Part shown: positions 12,741 through 18,342 of the stretch, piece by piece
How positions within the stretch are numbered: position 1 is the stretch's first letter
How the letters are laid out: each line of letters opens with the position of its first letter
NCBI GenBank assembly: GCA_035501255.1
Contig: DATJWM010000080.1
Location: 1-18,342 of the forward strand
Length of the DNA stretch: 18,342 nucleotides
Direction of reading: 5' to 3'
DNA from: JAFAZI01 sp035501255
Lineage (GTDB): Bacteria > Actinomycetota > Actinomycetes > JAFAQI01
The notes under the pieces: generated by a model
What the model saw: the letters and a program-made list of their open reading frames with translations, nothing else
The model's database searches: none
What the model was told of the DNA's origin: nothing
Translations under genes and position numbers: made by a program

Positions 12741-14696
12741 GTGAGCGAGTTCCTGACCTTCACCGTCATCGGGATTGTCTACGGCTGCATCTTTGTCCTG
12801 ACCTCGACGAGTCTCGTTCTCGTCTACACGACGTCGGGCGTGTTCAACTTTGCCAACGGCGCCATCGGGATGATCGGTGCGTTCGCCTACTGGGAGCTGG
12901 CCATCGACCACGGCTGGCCGGACTGGCTTGCGATCCTCGCCGTGCTGTTAGTGATCGCGCCCGCGCTCGGGGCGGTGATCGAGTTCGGTCTGATCCGTCG
13001 GGTCGCGCGCCGTGGGCTCGAGGCGACGATCACGGTGACGATTGCCCTGTTGCTGTTGTTGATCGCCGGGGCAACGATCATCTGGAACCCGGACAAGGCC
13101 CGAGTCGTTCCGTACTTCTTCCCGACTCACCAGATCAAAGTGGCCGGGATCTATGTCACGTACCACCAGCTGATCGTGGTCGGCGTCGCGCTGGTGATCG
13201 CGCTGACGCTTCGGCTCTTCCTGTACAACACGCGCGCCGGAATCGCGACCCGCGCGGTGGTCGACGACGGTGAGCTCGCATCGTTGGCGGGCGCCACTCC
13301 GTCGCGTTACAGCCAGCTCGGTTGGGCGATGGGCGCATCGCTCGCCGCGCTCGCGGGAATCCTGCTCGCGCCGCTGGTGAACCTCGACATCGACACCTTG
13401 GCGCTGCTCGTCATCAACGGGTACGCCGCAGCCGTCATCGGTCGACTTCGCAGCCTGCCGCTGACCTTCGTCGGTGGCATCACGCTCGGGCTCGCGACGC
13501 AGTACCTGCACGGCTACCTTCCGCAGGGCGCCTGGCTGAACACGCTCTACCCGATCAGCCCCATGGTGTTCCTGTTCGTCGCGCTGCTTCTGCTCCCGCC
13601 GCGCACCTTGCCGGGCCGGGTCATCGCACCGCGACAACCGCGCATCCCGGGACTGCGTGAGTCGCTCGCTGTCGGGGCGGTGTTCGTCGTTGCCGCGGTC
13701 TTCATCGGCGGCGCCCTGTCCGCCCACGCGCTGAACGTCGCCACGATCGGAATCGCCTACGGCATCGTCATGCTGTCGCTGGTCCTGCTCACCGGGTACG
13801 GCGGGCAGATGTCGCTGTGCCAACTCACGTTCGCGGGCCTCGGTGCCTACGCGATGGCCCACGTCGGCGGTCAGAGCGGTTCCCTGCTGGGCATTCTGGC
13901 CGCGATCGGCCTCGCCGGAGGGGTCGGCGCGATCATCGCGCTTCCGGCGCTGCGACTGCGAGGGCTCTACCTCGCACTCTCGACGCTCGCCTTCGCCTTC
14001 GCGATGGACTCCGGCTTCTTCCAGAACAACAAGTTCCTCGGCGTGGTCGCGCCGCTGTTCATCAGCCGTCCCCACGTCCCGGGAATCAACACCGCGAACA
14101 ACCAGACCTACTTCGGCCTGGTGTGCGCGGTGTTCGCGCTTGCCGCGATCGGAATTCTCGCGTTGCGTCGCTCTACCTTCGGCCGGAGGCTGATCGCGAT
14201 GGGCGACAGCCAGGCAGCCTGCGCGACCATGGGGCTGAGTCTGACCCGGATGAAGCTCGTGGTCTTCATCCTGTCAGCCGGGCTCGCCGGTCTCGGCGGC
14301 GCGTTGCTCGCGGGAGCCGCGGACTCGGGTCTGGTGAGCGCCAGTGACTACCAGACCACCGAGAGTCTGATCCTGCTCCTCCTCGCGGTCGTCGCCGGGA
14401 TCCGTACCGTCTCGGGGATGGCCTTCGCGGGCATCTTCCTCGCGCTCGGACCGACGTTGCAGACCGCGTCCTGGATCCCCCATTCGCTACAAACCGACAT
14501 CGTCCCGCTCCTGGTGGGGCTGTCGGCGATCGGCGTCGCGTACAACCCCGGTGGCACGTTCGGTGGCAACACACCGGCGCAACGCTGGCGGGACCGCAAG
14601 GCCGCGGCGGTGATCTCGACCGCCGCGACCGCGCTAGGGGAAGAGCCCTCCCTCGACGGCGTACCGGAGGAGGCGACACAGCGTGCTTCAGGTTGA
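12741..14696 (+). CDS. Fused LivH-LivM-type ABC permease
   Basis: A 651-aa membrane protein that joins the two permease subunits of a HAAT importer. Residues about 1-290 are LivH-like, with the conserved VYTTSGVFNFANGAIGMIGA segment and a run of helices. After a linker rich in Pro/Arg (about 293-310), residues about 315-620 are LivM-like, with LTGYGGQMSLCQLTFAGLGA and the GLSLTRMKLVVFILSAGLAG region that contacts the ATPase. A polar tail follows the last helix. The usual form is two separate genes; the fusion fixes one-to-one stoichiometry. GTG start without a strong ribosome site. Its 3' end overlaps the LivG gene by 14 nt, indicating translational coupling. Confidence 0.92.
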   Translation: MSEFLTFTVIGIVYGCIFVLTSTSLVLVYTTSGVFNFANGAIGMIGAFAYWELAIDHGWPDWLAILAVLLVIAPALGAVIEFGLIRRVARRGLEATITVTIALLLLLIAGATIIWNPDKARVVPYFFPTHQIKVAGIYVTYHQLIVVGVALVIALTLRLFLYNTRAGIATRAVVDDGELASLAGATPSRYSQLGWAMGASLAALAGILLAPLVNLDIDTLALLVINGYAAAVIGRLRSLPLTFVGGITLGLATQYLHGYLPQGAWLNTLYPISPMVFLFVALLLLPPRTLPGRVIAPRQPRIPGLRESLAVGAVFVVAAVFIGGALSAHALNVATIGIAYGIVMLSLVLLTGYGGQMSLCQLTFAGLGAYAMAHVGGQSGSLLGILAAIGLAGGVGAIIALPALRLRGLYLALSTLAFAFAMDSGFFQNNKFLGVVAPLFISRPHVPGINTANNQTYFGLVCAVFALAAIGILALRRSTFGRRLIAMGDSQAACATMGLSLTRMKLVVFILSAGLAGLGGALLAGAADSGLVSASDYQTTESLILLLLAVVAGIRTVSGMAFAGIFLALGPTLQTASWIPHSLQTDIVPLLVGLSAIGVAYNPGGTFGGNTPAQRWRDRKAAAVISTAATALGEEPSLDGVPEEATQRASG

Positions 14697-15462
14697 GCAG
14701 ATCGCTGTCCGCTTCGGCGGCGTCAAGGCGCTCAGTGACGTGAGCTTCACCGCGGAGTCCGGCGCAGTGACCGGATTGATCGGACCGAACGGCGCGGGCA
14801 AAACCACGACGTTCAACGTCGTGACCGGGCTCCAGCGTCCGATGTCCGGATGCGTTCGCTTCGACGGCGATGACATCACGCGACTGTCACCGCAAAAGCG
14901 CGCGAAGCGCGGCATCGCCCGGACTTACCAGCGGTTGGAGGTCTTCGGAAGCCTGTCCGTCCGGGACAACGTGCAGGTGGCCGTCGAGGTCCACGGGGGC
15001 TGGAAGGCACGACGCGGTGCCCGCGCGCGTGCCGACGCCCTGATCGAACAGGTCGGTCTCGAGTCCGTCGCGGACGTGACGGCCGACCTCCTTCCGACCG
15101 GCATGGCGCGACTCGTCGAGGTCGCCCGTGCGCTCGCGACGAACCCTCATCTGGTGTTGCTCGACGAGGTCAGCTCCGGGCTGTCGGGGCAGGAAACCGA
15201 ACGCCTCGGCGAGCTTCTGTCGGCCTTGAGCCGCGACGGCGTCGCGGTCCTGCTCGTCGAGCACGACATGGACCTCGTGATGTCCGTGTGCACCCAGTTG
15301 TTCGTGCTCGACTTCGGCGAACTGATCTCGCACGGTCCGCCCGCCGTGGTGCAGGCCGACCCGCGCGTGCAGGAGGCCTACCTCGGTACGCCGTCCGCGC
15401 CGGATATCAGCGGAGAGGCCCCGCCCCCGACGTCGCTCGGCGAATGGGGGGCGACGTCGTGA
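14683..15462 (+). CDS. LivG-type ABC transporter ATP-binding protein
   Basis: A 259-aa nucleotide-binding subunit for the preceding permease. Walker A GPNGAGKT (34-41), Q-loop Q83 (RTYQRLEVF), Walker B LVLLDE (157-162) and switch histidine H194 (LLVEHDMDLV) are all present. The ABC signature, normally LSGGQ or LSYGQ, reads LPTGM (137-141, then ARLVEVARAL), and the residue after the Walker B glutamate is Val instead of Pro. The start is GTG 14683 with GGAGGAGG at 14666-14673, giving a 14-nt overlap with the permease gene; the stop overlaps the next ATPase gene (GTGA). Confidence 0.92.
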   Translation: MLQVEQIAVRFGGVKALSDVSFTAESGAVTGLIGPNGAGKTTTFNVVTGLQRPMSGCVRFDGDDITRLSPQKRAKRGIARTYQRLEVFGSLSVRDNVQVAVEVHGGWKARRGARARADALIEQVGLESVADVTADLLPTGMARLVEVARALATNPHLVLLDEVSSGLSGQETERLGELLSALSRDGVAVLLVEHDMDLVMSVCTQLFVLDFGELISHGPPAVVQADPRVQEAYLGTPSAPDISGEAPPPTSLGEWGATS

Positions 15463-16247
15463 GCGAACCGGCGGCCGAGACCCCGATGGAACACGAGACG
15501 CTCCCCCAGGTGCCCGCCCTCGAGCTCCGTGGCGTGCGCGCCGGCTACGGCAAGGTCGAGGTCCTGCACGGCATCGATCTCGCCATCCCACCGAAATCGG
15601 TGGTGGCACTGCTCGGACCCAACGGCGCCGGCAAGACCACGATCATGCGGATCGCCAGCCGGCGGCTGTCCCCCACCGCGGGTCGGGTGTTGGTCGACGG
15701 CACCGACGTCGGGCGACGAACGCCGGAGAAGCTGGTGCGCGAAGGGGTCTGCACCATCCCCGAAGGCCGGGCGATCTTTCCCAACCTGACGGTCGCGGAA
15801 AACCTGCGGATGTGGACCTACCGCGGCGGCCTGCGCAGAGCATCGGTCGAGGAAACGGCCTACGACCGCTTCCCGCGCCTCGCCGAACGTCGCAAGCAGC
15901 TTGCCGGCACCCTCTCTGGCGGCGAACAGCAGATGCTCGCCATGTCACGCGCACTGTCGACCAACCCGCGGGTTCTGCTGCTCGACGAGATCTCCATGGG
16001 GTTGGCCCCGATCATCGTCGCCCGGCTCTACGACATCGTCGGTCAGCTCGCGGAAGAGGGCCTGGCCATCCTGCTGGTGGAACAGTTCGCCTACATGGCA
16101 CTGCAGGTCGCCAACTCGGCGGCGATCGTCATCAACGGACGGATCGACACCCACGGCTCGCCCGACGAGGTCCGCGACGCCCTGGTGGACACCTACCTGC
16201 GGACCCCCTCCAAAGACACCGGGCAGCCGCCCGGCACCACGGACTGA
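15459..16247 (+). CDS. LivF-type ABC transporter ATP-binding protein
   Basis: A 262-aa second nucleotide-binding subunit, expected to pair with the LivG-type protein as a heterodimer. Walker A GPNGAGKT (53-60), canonical signature LSGGE (152-156, QQMLAMSRAL), Walker B VLLLDE (172-177) and the LivF hallmark IPEGRAIFPNLTVAENL (100-116) are present. The N-terminus is about 18 residues longer than typical if GTG 15459 is used; this start gives a GTGA overlap with the previous gene and has a G-run at 15446-15451. A later start would lose the coupling. It is the last gene of the uptake operon, 17 nt from the convergent YceI gene. Confidence 0.92.
   Translation: MSEPAAETPMEHETLPQVPALELRGVRAGYGKVEVLHGIDLAIPPKSVVALLGPNGAGKTTIMRIASRRLSPTAGRVLVDGTDVGRRTPEKLVREGVCTIPEGRAIFPNLTVAENLRMWTYRGGLRRASVEETAYDRFPRLAERRKQLAGTLSGGEQQMLAMSRALSTNPRVLLLDEISMGLAPIIVARLYDIVGQLAEEGLAILLVEQFAYMALQVANSAAIVINGRIDTHGSPDEVRDALVDTYLRTPSKDTGQPPGTTD
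16219..16234 (+). terminator. Hairpin in the last codons of the LivF gene (weak terminator candidate)
   Basis: CCGGGC and GCCCGG form a perfect 6-bp stem with an AGCC loop, inside the last codons of the gene. There is no T-tract. Convergent transcription from the facing YceI gene makes a termination role plausible but unproven. Confidence 0.2.
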
Positions 16248-16264
16248 CGTCCCGCCACCGTTCC

Positions 16265-16978
16265 CTAGGAGCGCGCGGTCGTGAGATCGACCTCGATCAC
16301 GCCGTTGTCCTCGGTTTTGACGAAACTGCCGAAGCTCGGGTTGGCAATGTTCCAGTCCGCAAACACGACCGGGATCGATCCGGTGATCGCGATCCGTGAC
16401 CCGCTGTCGCGCGCCGCCAGCGTGGCCGTGACCGGCTTGGTGACGCCGTGCATCGCCAGCGTGCCCTTCGCCTGAACGTGCACGGTCTGGTTGACCTTCG
16501 GCAGCGGGTCGAACGTGATCGGCGAGGTCAGGGTGAAGACCGCGTTCGGGAACTGCGCGGTGTCCATGATCCGGCCGTTGAACTGCGCGTCGCGCTCCGA
16601 GGAGTCGCTCGTCACGGTTCGCAGGTCGACGGTGAACGTGGCCGCGCTGACCGACGTACCGGTGATCGTCAGGCTGCCGGTCACTCCCGACCCCCGACCG
16701 ACGGCCGTATTGGGTTGGCCGGCGAGGACCTCCTTGACCCGGTAGCCCGCCTGCGAGCCCGACCTGATCCGCCACACCCCGTCGAGCTCCTTCGCGCTGA
16801 GCTGAGCCCCCGCGCTCGGCGCCGTACCGAGGGTGAACGCAGGCGGCGGTGATCCCTCGATGAAGTGGATGTAGACGAACGGTACGCCGACCGCGAGCAC
16901 GACGACCACCACCGCACCGGCGATCAGCCATCGCTGCCAGCGATGCCGGCGCGCTCCCGTAGCCACGCGATTAACCAA
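16265..16978 (-). CDS. Membrane-anchored YceI-like domain protein
   Basis: A 237-aa protein with a basic N-terminus (RRHRWQRW), one transmembrane helix (about residues 18-37) and an extracellular YceI-like lipocalin-fold domain from about residue 60. Motifs typical of YceI are ELDGVWRIRSGSQAGYRVKE, DSSERDAQFNGRIMDTAQFP and LAMHGVTKPVTATL. YceI proteins bind long isoprenoid or other lipophilic ligands; the ligand here is unknown. No signal-peptidase or lipobox site is evident, so it is probably anchored, not released. The best start is TTG at 16978-16976, with AGGA eight nt upstream; GTG four codons later is an alternative. A nearby ATG (16982-16980) is in another frame and stops at once. The gene converges on LivF and diverges from the exporter genes. 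Confidence 0.85.
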   Translation of the reverse strand: MVNRVATGARRHRWQRWLIAGAVVVVVLAVGVPFVYIHFIEGSPPPAFTLGTAPSAGAQLSAKELDGVWRIRSGSQAGYRVKEVLAGQPNTAVGRGSGVTGSLTITGTSVSAATFTVDLRTVTSDSSERDAQFNGRIMDTAQFPNAVFTLTSPITFDPLPKVNQTVHVQAKGTLAMHGVTKPVTATLAARDSGSRIAITGSIPVVFADWNIANPSFGSFVKTEDNGVIEVDLTTARS

Positions 16979-17046
16979 CCATGAAATCCTGAGGATCCGG
17001 AGTGCGGGCGCCTCAGCGTGTCGCCGCCGTACGCCACATCTGTGAT

Positions 17047-17052
17047 TAGCCT
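17047..17052 (+). promoter_or_regulatory. Candidate -10 element (TAGCCT) for the exporter operon
   Basis: TAGCCT matches the actinobacterial -10 consensus TANNNT and ends 6 nt before an ATG at 17059, the spacing expected if transcription starts on that ATG (leaderless). No clear -35 hexamer was found upstream. Confidence 0.4.
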
Positions 17053-17058
17053 GGCGTA

Positions 17059-17085
17059 ATGCAGACGAGCCGGACCGCGCAATGA
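17059..17085 (+). CDS. Possible 8-codon leader peptide overlapping the ABC ATPase start
   Basis: ATG followed by seven codons encodes MQTSRTAQ, and its TGA overlaps the ATPase ATG in an ATGA junction (17082-17085). The ATPase gene has no Shine-Dalgarno (the preceding bases are CCGGACCGCGCA), so translation coupled to this mini-ORF would explain how it is read. Together with the -10 at 17047 this suggests a leaderless transcript beginning at the mini-ORF. Short frames arise easily by chance, so this is tentative. Confidence 0.3.
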   Translation: MQTSRTAQ

Positions 17086-18026
17086 TCGAGGCACGAGGGC
17101 TGACGAAACGCTACGGCGACACGATCGCGGTCAACGACCTGAGTTTCACGATCCAGCCGGGGAAGGTCACCGGCTTTCTCGGACCCAACGGCGCCGGCAA
17201 GTCCACGACGATGCGCCTGATCCTGGGGCTGGACTCCGCGAGCTCCGGATCCGTCACGGTCAACGGCACGCCGTACCCGGCACACCACCGGCCCCTGACC
17301 GAGGTCGGCGCCCTGCTCGAAGCGCGCGCCATCCACAACGGCCGTACGGCGTACAACCACCTGCTCGCGATCGCGCAGAGCAACCACATTCCGCGCACCC
17401 GGATCGACGAGGTCATCGACCTGGTCGGGCTCACCGCGGTCGCGCGCAAACGAGCCGGCGGGTTCTCCCTCGGCATGGGCCAGCGACTCGGCATCGCGAC
17501 CGCGCTGCTCGGGGACCCGTCCGTGCTGATCCTCGACGAACCGGTCAACGGGCTCGACCCCGAGGGGATCCTGTGGGTGCGCAACCTGCTGAAGTATCTC
17601 GCCGGTCAGGGCAAGACGATCTTCGTGTCGAGCCACCTGATGACCGAGATGTCGATGACCGCCGACCACCTGATCGTCATCGGTCGCGGCAAGCTGATCG
17701 CGGACGCGCCGACACATGAGGTCATCCAGCTGTCCTCCGGCACGCACGTGCTGGTCAGGTCGCCCGAAGCGAGCCGGCTCGCGGAACTGGTCACGGCCGC
17801 CGGCGGCACGGTCGAGCCGGGCGCCGACGGCGCACTGTCCGTCACCGGCATGTCGACCGAGAACGTGGGTGAGCTCGCCGCGGCGAACCAGGTCGTCCTG
17901 CACGAGCTCACCCTCAGCGGCGCCTCGCTCGAGGAGGCGTTCATGGAGCTGACCGACCAGGCCGTCGACTTCCGCGCCCCCGGAGCCGGCCACCCCCTCG
18001 GCGCATACCCCGGAGGCACCCAGTGA
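17082..18026 (+). CDS. ABC-2-type exporter ATP-binding protein (BcrA/multidrug type)
   Basis: A 314-aa ATPase with Walker A GPNGAGKS (34-41), a signature region reading FSLGMGQR (128-135), Walker B VLILDE (148-153), the D-loop segment PVNGLDPEG, and switch histidine in VSSHLMTEM. The C-terminal ~90 residues form the accessory domain seen in DrrA/BcrA-like exporters, ending GASLEEAFMELT, which is characteristic of this group. It should drive the permease encoded immediately downstream (GTGA overlap). Substrates of such pairs include antibiotics, peptides and lipids; none can be assigned. The start is ATG 17082, because the ATPase domain begins there (MIEARGLTKRYGD). Confidence 0.93.
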   Translation: MIEARGLTKRYGDTIAVNDLSFTIQPGKVTGFLGPNGAGKSTTMRLILGLDSASSGSVTVNGTPYPAHHRPLTEVGALLEARAIHNGRTAYNHLLAIAQSNHIPRTRIDEVIDLVGLTAVARKRAGGFSLGMGQRLGIATALLGDPSVLILDEPVNGLDPEGILWVRNLLKYLAGQGKTIFVSSHLMTEMSMTADHLIVIGRGKLIADAPTHEVIQLSSGTHVLVRSPEASRLAELVTAAGGTVEPGADGALSVTGMSTENVGELAAANQVVLHELTLSGASLEEAFMELTDQAVDFRAPGAGHPLGAYPGGTQ

Positions 18027-18342
18027 TCGACGTCCAACTGCTTCGGGACGCGTTCGTTTCGGAGTGGACCAAACTTCGGACCGTCCGCTCGTCGTACTGG
18101 TCGGCCCTGACCGCGATCGTGCTCGGCGTCGGTCTGGGCTGCCTGTTCTCGTGGGGCAACGCGAGCCACTACCAGCAGATGAGCGTCAGCGACCGGCTCA
18201 CCTTCGACCCGACGGCCATCAGCACCGCCGGCCTGTTCTTCGCGCAGCTTGCCCTCGGCGTGATGACGATCCTCGCGATGACCTCGGAGTACAGCACCGG
18301 CACGATCCGTACGACGCTGTCGGCGGTCCCGCAGCGGGGCTA
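18023..18342 (+). CDS. ABC-2-type exporter permease, N-terminal part (3' truncated)
   Basis: Open to the end of the window (106 complete codons, no stop). It starts at GTG 18023, overlapping the ATPase stop (GTGA), with GGAGG at 18012-18016. The N-terminus reads FVSEWTKLRTVRSSYWSALT, a common opening of actinobacterial ABC-2 permeases, followed by a first helix (ALTAIVLGVGLGCLF), an extracellular loop and a second helix (AGLFFAQLALGVMTILAM). The segment TSEYSTGTIRTTLSAVPQRG is the typical cytoplasmic loop. It forms the membrane half of the exporter; the rest lies beyond the window. Confidence 0.9.
   Translation, partial: MIDVQLLRDAFVSEWTKLRTVRSSYWSALTAIVLGVGLGCLFSWGNASHYQQMSVSDRLTFDPTAISTAGLFFAQLALGVMTILAMTSEYSTGTIRTTLSAVPQRG

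Noticed and set aside
14683..14696. Frameshift between the permease and the LivG gene
   Set aside because: The 14-nt overlap has a strong GGAGGAGG ribosome site and both proteins are complete at this junction, so this is ordinary translational coupling.

Overview
The window is high-GC DNA, with strongly G/C-ending codons, many GTG starts, GTGA/ATGA gene overlaps and Sec lipoprotein signals of actinobacterial style. It most likely comes from an actinomycete chromosome. I cannot name a genus from sequence alone.

Layout: (1) 1-1053 is the 3' part of a methyl-accepting chemotaxis protein gene whose 5' end lies outside the window. Its distal half and the following spacer are extremely C-rich and G-poor. 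(2) 1295-9365 is a complete, tightly coupled potassium operon: an unannotated 27-codon membrane microprotein, then kdpF, kdpA, kdpB, kdpC, kdpD and kdpE. Almost every junction overlaps by 1-4 nt, and a cluster of GCGTCAGG-like direct repeats precedes the operon and may be the KdpE operator. KdpC is much longer than usual and carries an inserted extracellular segment with four cysteines. (3) 9366-10074 is a small island: a VOC/glyoxalase-like gene bracketed by two 61-nt palindromes of one repeat family, with 14-bp tandem repeats leading into its start codon. (4) 10075-16247 is a branched-chain-amino-acid-type (HAAT) ABC uptake cluster: two different lipoprotein binding proteins, a fused LivH-LivM permease, and LivG- and LivF-type ATPases. 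(5) 16265-16978 (minus strand) is a membrane-anchored YceI-domain protein. (6) 17082-18342 is divergent from it: an ABC-2-type exporter ATPase and the beginning of its permease, cut by the window end. An 8-codon reading frame that could begin a leaderless transcript overlaps the ATPase start.

How the parts work together: KdpD/KdpE is the expected sensor/regulator pair for the KdpFABC high-affinity K+ pump, and the gene order supports one autoregulated transcript. The two HAAT binding proteins could deliver different ligands to one fused permease driven by LivG/LivF; the ligand cannot be deduced. The ABC-2 pair resembles multidrug or peptide exporters, and nothing visible ties it functionally to YceI.

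I saw no rRNA, tRNA, CRISPR array, transposase or phage gene. Most of the window is ordinary accessory transport biology. The best second-look items are the paired palindromes, the KdpC insertion, the kdp leader microprotein, the phased repeats upstream of kdp, and the putative leaderless mini-ORF.
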